Shown here: one piece after another, positions 31,342 to 40,838 of the stretch | Layout: every line of letters begins with the position of its first letter | Numbering within the stretch: position 1 is the stretch's first letter | Assembly (NCBI GenBank): GCA_946965045.2 | Contig: OX337230.1 | Location: forward strand, 682,001-746,000 | Length of the DNA stretch: 64,000 nt | Source of the DNA: Epithemia pelagica | Lineage: Eukaryota > Bacillariophyta > Bacillariophyceae > Surirellales > Surirellaceae | Direction: 5' to 3' | The notes under the pieces: generated by a model | Seen by the model: the letters and a program-made list of their open reading frames with translations, nothing else | Told to the model about the DNA's origin: nothing | Database searches by the model: none | Made by a program: the position numbers and the translations under genes

Positions 31342-32202
31342 TTACATCACGACACACTTATCCGATTTGTCGTTCGCACCTCGTTGTGGGTGGTAGTTAG
31401 GTTGCTTCTCTCGATCGACAAATTCAATCCATCGAAACATCTCATGATGGCCTCCGTATTGACCATGAGACACATACTCTTCTTTGTGGGAGATAAAGAC
31501 TTCGACGCCTTTGGCTTCAAATTTGGGAACATGAGCGTTGGCAATTTCGTTGACTTTGTTAGTGTCCCATGTTTGCCACGATCCCGTACCCGCAGCAATG
31601 ATATCATCAATGAGGGCGTTATATTCTTCCATCAAGTCTTTTTCTTTCATCATCTCTTCAACATAGACAGGCATTTTCTCCTTTAACTTCTTACGAGCTT
31701 TACCGCAGCGGCTTAGCTTTTCGACAGCAACACCATTAGGGAACTCTAACGTTGTATAGACCGTCTTAATCACCTGACCACTCAAATTAGCGACGTCGAA
31801 TTGAGGAACATAGTTGTCTACATCCTCGACTGGAATAAACTCAAGCCAGCGAAACGTTCCGCTTCCAGACGACCGCTTACATAGACAAACCTTCATACCA
31901 TGCTGAGCAAACTCATCGGCAAACTTTTCCAAAACAATCACAATCTCTCCATCTCTCCATTGACCGAAAACAGAGCGTGTTTTCTCGCTGACAATGGATT
32001 GCACCAGGCGGTCGTACACCTCCGTCACCCCATTTTTGGCCAACACATCTTGAAGTTGCTGAGGACATTCCTTGACCAACTTTTTCTTCCCTCCATCCAA
32101 CTCTTCCACACCAACTCCGGGAGGGACAACATGATTGCCCTTGGCTACTGTAGTTCCTTCTTCTTCAGCCATTTTGTGATAGCTTTGATTCGCCTTGGAC
32201 AT
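31342..32202 (-). CDS. Unrecognised protein with an internal duplication
   Basis: This intronless 286-aa protein starts with a good ATG at 32202. It contains two copies of a domain of about 65 residues, roughly 62-123 and 193-262. Each copy has an amphipathic start, a middle with FxxxGxxVxxxxxK, and an aromatic end reading FRWLEFI in the first and FRWIEFV in the second. A Lys/Glu-rich linker separates them. There is no signal peptide or membrane segment; the C-terminus ends KCVVM, close to but not matching a CaaX box in a convincing way. I cannot assign a family. It is transcribed towards 30649 and its upstream side faces the inverted-repeat element at 32245. Confidence 0.75.
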   Translation of the reverse strand: MSKANQSYHKMAEEEGTTVAKGNHVVPPGVGVEELDGGKKKLVKECPQQLQDVLAKNGVTEVYDRLVQSIVSEKTRSVFGQWRDGEIVIVLEKFADEFAQHGMKVCLCKRSSGSGTFRWLEFIPVEDVDNYVPQFDVANLSGQVIKTVYTTLEFPNGVAVEKLSRCGKARKKLKEKMPVYVEEMMKEKDLMEEYNALIDDIIAAGTGSWQTWDTNKVNEIANAHVPKFEAKGVEVFISHKEEYVSHGQYGGHHEMFRWIEFVDREKQPNYHPQRGANDKSDKCVVM

Positions 32203-32244
32203 CTTTCAACAACGAACAACTCTACGCGATGACGGCGTAGGTAG

Positions 32245-33196
32245 GTTGCCAATTGCGGGAATAGCGAAATGACAGACTTTCATGACAGACTTTCGGATAA
32301 ACTTTCAAAATGTTGACTGTTATACGGACAGACTATCCGGCTGCACTCAATGTCACTGTTGCTCTTCCACATGCACTCTTCATTTAAATAAAATGTCATT
32401 TTACTACAGCCCTTCTTGTCTCGTCAGTGCCACATCAAATTCATGACGACCGAACCCAGTGCACGAGACTGTGCCCGTCAATGACAACAAGAAGCAACAA
32501 CGACATGCGGCGACTGCAGCAACGACATGCGACAAGACAGCAAGCGTCGACAACGACAGCGACAACAACAACATGCGGCTACAACAACGACAGCGACAAC
32601 AACAACATGCGGCTACAACCACAAGAACAACATACTCAACAATCAACTCCTCGTTTCTGCCCAACGGCAAAACACTCGGCGACGACGGCATGGCAACAGC
32701 ACCATTCGGCTGCTTCCGATAACACAGTTCGAGTGGAAGAAAGAGTGGACGCCGTAAACGAGAGCACCTTATTGAATCTTGACACTCTTACTGGATGGTG
32801 AAACAACAATAAACAAAAACAAAGACAAATGGATCGATGCAGGCAAAAGACAGGATGGTGAACGAGGATGGATGGACGAAACGATTGCCTACGAGTATGA
32901 CACATACAAGTATGTACAAAGCTAACTAGTACATGCTCTCACTCAATTAGTCATGTTCATACAAGTAGAGGAGGCGGGTTGATTGCTGTTGTGTTAGAGC
33001 CTCCTCGCCATGGTGTGTGTGAGGATAGTTTGCATATCTTGAGATTGAGCATCTCATTGATCGGTCGGTCCATGTGAGGGATGAGGGGCAATTCATCTTA
33101 GTTTTTTACTTCGGGAAAATGTATAGAGTGAATCTCGTTGGGCCGAAATTCCCTCTAAAGTTGAAAGTTTATCCGAAAGTCTGTCATGAAAGTCTG
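32245..33196. mobile_element. Inverted-repeat element (MITE-like), right arm split by the DIRS element
   Basis: The left arm (about 32245-32312) reads GCCAATTGCGGG...ACAGACTTTCGGATAAACTTTC. Its reverse complement appears at about 33155-33196, ending CATGAAAGTCTG, and continues across the DIRS insertion at 42908-42950 (TGTCATTTC...GCCAATTGCC). The arms are imperfect over roughly 60-70 bp. The interior (about 0.9 kb) is non-coding and holds a tandem repeat. This looks like a non-autonomous DNA element, but no target duplication is confirmed. Confidence 0.5.
32551..32618 (+). repeat. Tandem repeat, two 34-bp units (CAA-rich)
   Basis: Two exact copies of a 34-bp unit starting CAACGACAGCGACAAC lie inside a wider CAA/CAG-rich tract (about 32480-32640). 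Open frames across it are simple-sequence artefacts. Confidence 0.8.
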
Positions 33197-33644
33197 GTAT
33201 CTCCTCTTACCGAAGATATTCACCAGCTCACTTTGCGTTCCTACTTGTTCGGCTCCGGTCACAGACACAAAGAAAGACATGGGTTTGTGTTTGCACGTAC
33301 AGTACTTTACCTACAATTAAGGAATAGGGGAACTCCAACCCAAAGGAGTCGGGGCATATCCGTGTGTGAGATAGTGCCCCTGAAATCGACGCATGCTTTA
33401 TGACTGTCACAAGATAAGCATACTCTCATTGACCGTAGACCCTTTCATCCAAAACTGCTACTGGCCCCCAATAGAAATTGGGTTGGCACGCGGGGCGAAC
33501 CACCGCTGTGAACCATTCATCGAATCCCTCACATGCCACTGTGAGTTCTCCTTTGAAGCTTTCGACAGTAATGGACTTCCAGTATCCAACAGCCAACTCG
33601 TGAACGACGAATGAACACAGTGTCGTGTTGGTTCATCCTTATCC
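33197..33644 (-). repeat. DIRS split repeat B2 (448 bp)
   Basis: Outer B repeat. It pairs with B1 at a constant offset of 724 bp, with a few substitutions (for example TTACCGAAG versus TTACCAAAG). Confidence 0.92.
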
Positions 33645-33661
33645 AGGGAGGGAGGGTGGGA

Positions 33662-33920
33662 AAAAACTAAAACTCAGATCAACGCAACAACCAGACAATG
33701 CTTAACCTGCAGGGAAAAGCACTTCTCGATTCGATCAACCTGAAGACAGTGTGACCTTGATGATTACTTTTCTCCATCGAACTATGACCACGGAATGACT
33801 CTTCGTGCGTACTTGGATTCGATTCAATCGACAATCATCTTCTTCTTGTAGGTAAGCGTCAGTATACCTCGTGACTGACTTCGTCCGTCGTCGCCACCAG
33901 ATTAGCTTGGGCACATGACG
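33662..33920 (-). repeat. DIRS split repeat A2 (259 bp)
   Basis: Pairs with A1 (42649-42907) at a constant offset of 8987 bp. It is separated from B2 by a 17-bp purine-rich spacer (33645-33661) and directly abuts B1. Confidence 0.92.
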
Positions 33921-34368
33921 GTATCTCCTCTTACCAAAGATATTCACCAGCTCACTTTGCGTTCCTACTTGTTCGGCTCCGGTCACAGACACAAAGAAAG
34001 ACATGGGTTTGTGTTTGCACGTACAGTACTTTACGTACAATTAAGGAATAGGGGAACTCCAACCCAAAGGAGTCGGGGCATATCCGTGTGTGAGATAGTG
34101 CCCCTGAAATCGACGCATGCTTTATGACTGTCACAAGATAAGCATACTCTCATTGACCGTAGACCCTTTCATCCAAAACTGCTACTGGCCCCCAATAGAA
34201 ATTGGGTTGGCACGCGGGGCGAACCACCGCTGTGAACCATTCATCGAATCCCTCACATGCCACTGTGAGTTCTCCTTTGAAGCTTTCGACAGTAATGGAC
34301 TTCCAGTATCCAACAGCCAACTCGTGAACGACGAATGAACACAGTGTCGTGTTGGTTCATCCTTATCC
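33921..34368 (-). repeat. DIRS split repeat B1 (448 bp)
   Basis: Internal B repeat just downstream of the recombinase gene. Nearly identical to B2 at 33197-33644. Confidence 0.92.
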
Positions 34369-34432
34369 CCCCACCTTGTCACCTTTCTTGTATCTCCACG
34401 GACGACGGTCTGTCAACTCGTCATCTGTATCA

Positions 34433-36022
34433 TCACAATGCCTCAGAATACTGAAGCAGGGTTTTCAACGCCGCTATCACGTCGGTGTAAACTTCTATCA
34501 TTTCAGTCTGAGCGAACCTGTTGCCTGCTCTGTCCTGTGAGCGCCATCGATTATTGAATGTGATAACATCCTTCGGAACCCTTTGGTTGCGAGCCTGTGT
34601 GGTAGAACCACGTCGAAGCGACCTCCGAAAACTAAAGGATGAACCAGTTTCGTTGGCATCAGGTACCAATGACGATTGAACAATCTGCAAAGCATGCAGC
34701 GTCTTGTGCCACAAGACATCCAATTCTCTGATACTGATAGCCTGCTCAAAGCGAGGTCGCCAACGCAAAAGAGGGCCCTCGGCTTCACCCACTGTCGAGT
34801 ACAACTCTAATAATCTCAACATCCACTCGGCGTTTCTGATTCCCGATTTTGAGATTGGCACCAACGGGATTTTATGCCGACGATACACGGACGTGTTCTT
34901 GAACCTCCCTTGGAGGGCCAACACCACATGAGGTCTTGTCGGATGCTTAAGGCCAAACTCGGTGTACAGCCTTGATTCGCACAAGCGAATGTGGCCCAAC
35001 TCCTCTCCTCGGAGGGCCGACGAGAATCCCAACATCAACGCCGCCCCTAGTGTCGCAATCTCAAACTTGGCGTGTGTATATCCTCTGTTGGTCTCCTCTG
35101 CTACTTTCCATTCCTTTTCAAGAAGTTCTTGGAGCGCCAACAACAGTTCAATGGACACTGCAGCGTCCTGAATCTTGACGTCGCCCATCCGTTCGTGGCT
35201 CCCCATCATAAACTTCTTAAACCACAAAGAATTAGTAGGACTCGTTGTGATGTGAGTTGAATTTCTTCCATCAGACATTACCGCTCCGTCTGTCCCTTTT
35301 GGAGTGGTGTGAATCAAATTGCTGTACCCCGACCGGATTCCTCTCATGGTATCCCACTGGATCGTCTTAGAGTTCCTTCCTCGGTCCATCGACCTCTGGA
35401 GAGATATGATGGCCGGTATCATTCCCAGAGTGTCAGCTAACGGAAAAGGTCCCCTTGGAATATCCGGGCACGGATTTTCAATACGGAGATCTTTTAAAAT
35501 CTTCATAAGCCGGTTCACCTCCATCAAGTTTCCCTTAACGGTACTGGAGCGGCGTGCCCAAAAAGCGTCCAAATTTGCTCTCGTAATGCACATCATAACC
35601 CATTCATCTTCGCGCGACGAAAACACGGGATCCCGTTTAAAGATATTGCGGAAGTGGCAAAGATTACACTGGAACGTGGTTAGCAGGTGGTCGCCCGCTC
35701 GAGCACTCTTGAACCATTGATCCATGTCGTGACGTTCTTTTTCGGTAGTTTCCCAGCCTTCTTCTTCCTCCTTCCAATTTCCATCGGCATCCAATTCCAT
35801 CCTCTTAGGCTGCAAGTTGCATGGGAAAGGATCAGGGTCGGCTCCCACGTTGTAGCAATGTGGGTGGTATGCCCCCTGGCATGCCCTCCAATGTCCACGC
35901 TCGTGTCCATAGTTCGCACAAATAATGCCCCGAGAATGAGACAGATTGCCTGTGCAGCGTACGCAAGTGATGTGTTTGCTGCCGAAAAAGAGGCTCGAAT
36001 TTAGCTCTCCAAGGCGTTCTGT
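34433..36022 (-). CDS. Tyrosine recombinase of the DIRS element, with N-terminal zinc finger
   Basis: Open frame of 529 codons. It overlaps the 3' end of the RT frame by 191 bp in the +1 frame. Its first part (35965-35855) encodes C-x2-C-x11-C-x12-C-x4-H-x2-C. The recombinase core has the first catalytic Arg in GFSSALRGEELGHIRL. The second box reads FRRSLRRGSTTQAR, with Arg where many DIRS enzymes have His in HSLRRG. RWRS follows, and a C-terminal EVYTDV may hold the nucleophile Tyr. No ATG precedes the zinc finger (the first is at MELDADGN), so the full protein would need frameshifting or coupling from the RT frame. The recombinase inserts the circular DNA copy without an integrase. Confidence 0.88.
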   Translation of the reverse strand, partial: TERLGELNSSLFFGSKHITCVRCTGNLSHSRGIICANYGHERGHWRACQGAYHPHCYNVGADPDPFPCNLQPKRMELDADGNWKEEEEGWETTEKERHDMDQWFKSARAGDHLLTTFQCNLCHFRNIFKRDPVFSSREDEWVMMCITRANLDAFWARRSSTVKGNLMEVNRLMKILKDLRIENPCPDIPRGPFPLADTLGMIPAIISLQRSMDRGRNSKTIQWDTMRGIRSGYSNLIHTTPKGTDGAVMSDGRNSTHITTSPTNSLWFKKFMMGSHERMGDVKIQDAAVSIELLLALQELLEKEWKVAEETNRGYTHAKFEIATLGAALMLGFSSALRGEELGHIRLCESRLYTEFGLKHPTRPHVVLALQGRFKNTSVYRRHKIPLVPISKSGIRNAEWMLRLLELYSTVGEAEGPLLRWRPRFEQAISIRELDVLWHKTLHALQIVQSSLVPDANETGSSFSFRRSLRRGSTTQARNQRVPKDVITFNNRWRSQDRAGNRFAQTEMIEVYTDVIAALKTLLQYSEAL

Positions 36023-39000
36023 TTAAGAGGGGGAAAATAAAGGCGAGCGTGAGTGGTTCGTACTCTGAGTCTCGAGGCCACCATTCCTCTCCAAAAGGAA
36101 GGACGCAAATGATGTCAGCAATCTTGTATAGCATTCTTCTCCACTTCCCACTCATGAGCGACGGGACAAGCATCACGTGCACGTTCCATGGACGAATATG
36201 CCAAGCCTCGCTCAACATATATATAGCGACATCAGCAAGGCATGGAGGAGGTTCCCAAATGAATATGCCGTTTGAATCCTGAGGAGCTGTGAACCATTGA
36301 GAGGGTTCCATCTGTAATGCCTCTGCATAATGTTTTCCCAGGATTCGTTGTAGTAGGTTATTTATTCCCTGAGGTTGTCGTTCTCCGGCTGACAGGTGCA
36401 GCGGTACATAGCTCAGCATATCTATGCCTCTTAGTACCCCACTGGTCAAGTCCGAACGAGAGAGGCCGTCACTTCCTTGAGCAATCATCCTCTTGCCTGC
36501 TACCCACACGACGTGGATAAAGGCCTCTCCTCTCATGAGAATCTTGTGGAGCCGGAACATGAGGTGTAATACCTCCGGAGACTTTGCCGACCCACGATAA
36601 AACGCAGTCTCTGCATGAACATTATCAGTGAAGATGAAAAACTCGGTCTCCGCGTTGACTCGACCTTGAGCATCCAGAGCTTCGATCTTCATGACTATGT
36701 TTGCAAGTTCGCGAAAGTTGGATGACGAACCCAACATGGCTGATGCCTCCCAAGCACCAAAATCCACTTCAATTTCGTCGTCGCCGGGTGACCAACCCGA
36801 CATCCCAAAGCCCGCTCCGGAAGCATCTCCGAAGTAATAGCGAGCTTTGGCCTTATTCTTGTCGGGACGGAGAAAACGCTCTGGAGGTTCCTCGGCCTTA
36901 ATCAATTCCTCCATCGCTTCCACGTCAAAGATCATTCGTCGTACCAGTCGAACTCGATCTGGTGCTGCCGAATAATCTCCAATGTGGCGCAGGCCTTGGT
37001 CGTTGGTGACCGTCTTCCACCCGTCTTCATCTCGGTCTGGCCGCCACGCATTCATTGTAGCGTAAACGCCATTCAAGTATAAGAGCAGCGTTGGATAGGC
37101 TCTTCCGACGTGATTCACAAAGCCAGCGACCTCCTCTAACACTTTTCGTTTCACAGAGTTGTCTGCTCTGGCTGCCGCTCCGTCAATTTCAGCCCGTAGC
37201 CGACCAATCTCTTCTCGTGTTTTGTTCCACTTTTCTTGAGTAACTGAAATGTACGGACGATCGGGTGCCGTCCCACACACCACTCCTGCCCATGCGCCGG
37301 GGCGTTGGGTCTGCTCCCTGCGTTTTCGAGCTGCATCCTGTACTCCAAAGTATGAGGCGGTTTTTGCTATTACGGAACTTATGTTCCAAGCATCATTCGA
37401 GGACGGGCCCGTGCCTCGCAAATCATCGACATAATCGTGAGCGTCCGCCGCCAATGCTCCGTTCTGTCGCCGTTTGGATATCCACGGTTCACCCGGGCGA
37501 TAGTCGACGGACCCTGGAAGATTGATTACTATGCGATTCCAGCGAAATACATTGGCTCGTTTTTGCCGATCGCCCAACATGAGGCGTTTTAGCCTTCTTG
37601 TTTGTTGCACAGTTGTAAATGGCGATGGGCTTTGACCCATCGCGCATCGCGTCCAACCTTCTATCCACAACTCGCCGTTCTCTTTCCTCCCGTAGATGGG
37701 AGTAAAGTCCATAGCGCTATATTCCTGCAATTCCGGATGAATCCAGAAATTGAGGAACATCTCGCCGTAGTCATTGTCTACGCACCAGTAGTCTGTATCC
37801 AATGTGCGAACCAACACTTCTGCATCCGGTAAGGGGAACCACGGTGCATAGAGACAGTCATTTAGACCGCTCTTGGTTCCATCATAAACCATTCTGATGT
37901 CGCTATCGCCCTTCGGGACGGCGAAATAATTCATAGTGGCTTTCCACTTCCCTTCCTCGCAGACGTATCGCTTAGCCCGCACATCTTCTATCTTGTCGGC
38001 GATTTTGGTAACCATGTTGGCATCGCCCAAACCTTTCTGTGGAACGATCTTTTGCTTTGGCATCCCAATCCAACAAGGAGGGACGCCTATCGCCACATCA
38101 TGAGCATATTCGTCCGGCCACCGCCAAAAGAATACACTCGACCCTGAAGGCCAAGCCCAAAAAGACGACTCGCATGCATGTCTGCATGCCTCCTTTCCTC
38201 GGTCCTTTATGAGTCTCCACCAATTGGGCTCGTCTTCTTTCAGTTGGTAATGATTTTCATTCCACCATGAAATCCAAGACCGAACCACGTTCCGTCTCCA
38301 TCTTCGCAACATTGCCATCCTCAATAAATTGAAGGCTTTGCGATCCCGATCCGTCAACTCTACAATATCCAAGAGATAACGAACTCTGTCGTCCCACAAT
38401 TCCGTCGGCACGGCGGCCTTGTCATGCTTGACCGCCTTTTCTGAGGCAGTAGTTGTGGATACCAACTTGACATAACCTGACATGCGTTCTTCCGAATCTA
38501 TAGTCTCCTCCTCAGAAAAGGGAATTGAGGACTTGCTGCGTTTCGAAACCGTCTCAAGAGAATCGGTGAAACCCCGTTTCAACGAGTCACCCTTGATACA
38601 CACGACATCCAATTCCTGCTGCTGAATCCTTTGACTTTGTTTCAAACATGCCTGTAAAGCCATACCAAGACCGGCTACAATCTTCACAGGTTTTGCTACT
38701 GCCGCTACAGCAGCGGCTAACATGGTGTCATTCCAGTCTCGGATTATCGTCACAGGTAAGTCGAGGCACGCGGCAACCTCTTTTCCAACCATGGTTCTTC
38801 GAACTCTCACGTTCTGTCCGTATACCGTTGGGAGAATCAGAAATGTTCTCCTAAACTCCCTTGCCTGATCCCACGGCAACAGATCATCTGCCGGGTCTAA
38901 ACTTGCACTGGTCTTATCAGAGACTCGCCGTCCCGACTCAGTGCGATCGATCAAATTGATCAGGCGGTTGGGTGCCCCCTTGATTGCCTCTGGGGTAAAC

Positions 39001-39578
39001 ACTTTATCTGGATCGCTTGGTTTCTCCCCGTAAATGGATTTTCGGGCAAACCAATGGCACCTCCCCGTCCAGTCGGTGACTCCACCCGTCTCCTCATGTG
39101 TGATGCCGCGGGACAGAGACCACCAGTCCTTGGGAGTGTAACCTCGAATCCCTCTATCTGAAATGATGATCTGAGCCTGACATGTCCACAGTGGGTGGTT
39201 TGCTTTTGGTGGACGACATGGGCCTTCGAATACGACCACGTCCGTCGTCATTGCCGAATTGGGGAAGTATTCATCTACGCTGCTGTGATCCATTTCGAGA
39301 TCCATCCAGTACGCCTCGATGTTGGGAGTAATTAACCTCGTGGCTATATTTCGTAATGTCTTGGGAAGGACAATCCACCTTATCGCACATTGGCTGAGAT
39401 TCTCCGGGATGAACAGCCAACTGGATAAACATGTGGTCACTATTCCCATTGTGTGCTTCGCTTGCATTATGGGCACCTTTTGTTGCAGCCAAGCTGAGTA
39501 AGACTCGAGTCTCTCTCGTTTTCTTTCTTTCGGGTGTCCCTTTGTTACAGTGACTGTTTCTACTCTTTTTCTCTTCAT
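35832..39578 (-). CDS. DIRS reverse transcriptase-RNase H
   Basis: This 1248-aa frame has RT motif A as WCVDNDYGEMFLNFW, the catalytic DYVDD at about residues 715-719, and a B-type block RCAMGQSPSPF. RNase H follows with YYFGDASGAGFGMSGW, FFIFTDNVHAETAFYRG and a GKRMIAQGSDGLSR end. A conserved DIRS C-terminal block (WEPPPCLADVAIYML, HVMLVPSLMSGKW) comes after it. The frame upstream is continuous with the gag frames except for single TGA codons, so the ATG at 39578 need not be the real start. Confidence 0.93.
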   Translation of the reverse strand: MKRKRVETVTVTKGHPKERKRERLESYSAWLQQKVPIMQAKHTMGIVTTCLSSWLFIPENLSQCAIRWIVLPKTLRNIATRLITPNIEAYWMDLEMDHSSVDEYFPNSAMTTDVVVFEGPCRPPKANHPLWTCQAQIIISDRGIRGYTPKDWWSLSRGITHEETGGVTDWTGRCHWFARKSIYGEKPSDPDKVFTPEAIKGAPNRLINLIDRTESGRRVSDKTSASLDPADDLLPWDQAREFRRTFLILPTVYGQNVRVRRTMVGKEVAACLDLPVTIIRDWNDTMLAAAVAAVAKPVKIVAGLGMALQACLKQSQRIQQQELDVVCIKGDSLKRGFTDSLETVSKRSKSSIPFSEEETIDSEERMSGYVKLVSTTTASEKAVKHDKAAVPTELWDDRVRYLLDIVELTDRDRKAFNLLRMAMLRRWRRNVVRSWISWWNENHYQLKEDEPNWWRLIKDRGKEACRHACESSFWAWPSGSSVFFWRWPDEYAHDVAIGVPPCWIGMPKQKIVPQKGLGDANMVTKIADKIEDVRAKRYVCEEGKWKATMNYFAVPKGDSDIRMVYDGTKSGLNDCLYAPWFPLPDAEVLVRTLDTDYWCVDNDYGEMFLNFWIHPELQEYSAMDFTPIYGRKENGELWIEGWTRCAMGQSPSPFTTVQQTRRLKRLMLGDRQKRANVFRWNRIVINLPGSVDYRPGEPWISKRRQNGALAADAHDYVDDLRGTGPSSNDAWNISSVIAKTASYFGVQDAARKRREQTQRPGAWAGVVCGTAPDRPYISVTQEKWNKTREEIGRLRAEIDGAAARADNSVKRKVLEEVAGFVNHVGRAYPTLLLYLNGVYATMNAWRPDRDEDGWKTVTNDQGLRHIGDYSAAPDRVRLVRRMIFDVEAMEELIKAEEPPERFLRPDKNKAKARYYFGDASGAGFGMSGWSPGDDEIEVDFGAWEASAMLGSSSNFRELANIVMKIEALDAQGRVNAETEFFIFTDNVHAETAFYRGSAKSPEVLHLMFRLHKILMRGEAFIHVVWVAGKRMIAQGSDGLSRSDLTSGVLRGIDMLSYVPLHLSAGERQPQGINNLLQRILGKHYAEALQMEPSQWFTAPQDSNGIFIWEPPPCLADVAIYMLSEAWHIRPWNVHVMLVPSLMSGKWRRMLYKIADIICVLPFGEEWWPRDSEYEPLTLAFIFPLLNRTPWRAKFEPLFRQQTHHLRTLHRQSVSFSGHYLCELWTRAWTLEGMPGGIPPTLLQRGSRP

Positions 39579-39611
39579 GGAGCCGATTCCGGATTTGTGG
39601 TCCTCTCCTTC

Positions 39612-40766
39612 TCAGCTCTGTTGCTCATTCTCAGGCTTTCCCTTTCCTTTCTTCGCAGGCAACCTGGACTGTAGGTTCTTGAACTGACTTTCCAACGTGT
39701 CCAGTTTTCTCTTTGCCTGCGTTGCTTCTGACACCGCTTTCTGAACGTCCTTGACGAGTGGGTCAACGTCGTCATGGAAACTAACCACATCAAGAAGGAA
39801 ATGCGTAAGCATCGGACCCACCTTGGGATGATTCTTGAAATTGTGGTCTAAAAATTCACGCTGGAGACGGTTCGCTTGCAACGTGGCCCAGAGCAATTCA
39901 TGAGCTCGTTCAGAGCTGGTCGCTTGTTTGATGGTGATCTCGCTGCACAGTCTGCGTGGTTGACTTATAACTTCGAACACGATTCGAACAATATTCTGAA
40001 CAAGATCCCAACGTCTCACTTCACTCAAGTTTGTATCAGAACCATATTCCTCGACTTGATCCTTCATATAAATGAGGAGTGTGTCGAGGAATTGTTTGGC
40101 GTCCGTGAGCAATGCATGCGCCACTGTCCTGGCTGTTCGGGACATAGACGATGCCTTTATCTCAGTTAAGATAGCCGATTGTTTGTCCATTAGCATTTTT
40201 CTGATCTCACTTGCCGCTCCAGAATCCCGCGCTCCCGAACCCTTAAAACGTTGATAGGTCTCTAACTTGCTGAGCTTGCGCAGATTCGTACGAGCTTGAT
40301 CTGGCGTTCCAGCCATCACCGTCGGAGCCACTAATTGAAACGAATAAAGCGCTTTCTGGTCACTCGGCCTTTCCATCGAAGAACGACTTCCACGGTACTG
40401 CACTTCGATGTTATCCGTGTAGCTCTGTGATACTGTTGTTGCCATTTCGAGAAAGGACATGGCATCCACAAACTTCAAAACTTCGCCCGCCACATTGTTG
40501 GACATGACGAAGGCCTTGACCTGAGAAGGTGAAGTGAATGTTATCCCTTCGATTTCCACTCCATGCATTTCAGATCGAGCTTCCAAATCCGACAACCGAA
40601 CCTGCTGAGTCCTTTCTTGTTCTTCCATTCGGCTCAGCAGCTTCTTGATCTCAGACAGTTCTTGCGCGTCGATAGAAGCAGTGGTAGCCGAGGATGACTG
40701 CCCTACTGTAGCATTTTGCATCGTGGTGTGTAGAGTGTCGGTCAAATACCGGATATGATTTTCCAA
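39612..40766 (-). CDS. DIRS gag-like segment 2 (in frame with pol, ends in TGA)
   Basis: 384 aa, helical and Gln/Glu/Lys-rich, with a probable coiled coil near residues 20-60 and a Lys-rich C-terminus (KRKLDTLESQ, PAKKGKGKPE). It is in the same frame as the preceding 595-aa frame and the following RT frame. It is bounded by TGA at 40839-40841 and TGA at 39612-39614, with coding-like sequence continuing on both sides. It is best read as the second half of gag in a gag-pol frame broken by two TGA codons. Confidence 0.7.
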   Translation of the reverse strand: MENHIRYLTDTLHTTMQNATVGQSSSATTASIDAQELSEIKKLLSRMEEQERTQQVRLSDLEARSEMHGVEIEGITFTSPSQVKAFVMSNNVAGEVLKFVDAMSFLEMATTVSQSYTDNIEVQYRGSRSSMERPSDQKALYSFQLVAPTVMAGTPDQARTNLRKLSKLETYQRFKGSGARDSGAASEIRKMLMDKQSAILTEIKASSMSRTARTVAHALLTDAKQFLDTLLIYMKDQVEEYGSDTNLSEVRRWDLVQNIVRIVFEVISQPRRLCSEITIKQATSSERAHELLWATLQANRLQREFLDHNFKNHPKVGPMLTHFLLDVVSFHDDVDPLVKDVQKAVSEATQAKRKLDTLESQFKNLQSRLPAKKGKGKPENEQQS

Positions 40767-40838
40767 CTTTATACGACCACCCCGTTGAAAGAACTCGTTG
40801 GCATCGACGATGGTGCTTTCGATTTTTTGCAGTTCCTG

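Noticed and set aside
32427-32801. Gln/Thr/Asn-rich frames over the CAA tract
   Set aside because: Simple-sequence translation in several overlapping frames.
33074-34338. Repeated small frames (109/70 aa and 73/73 aa)
   Set aside because: They are the same B repeat read twice; non-coding terminal repeat of the DIRS element.
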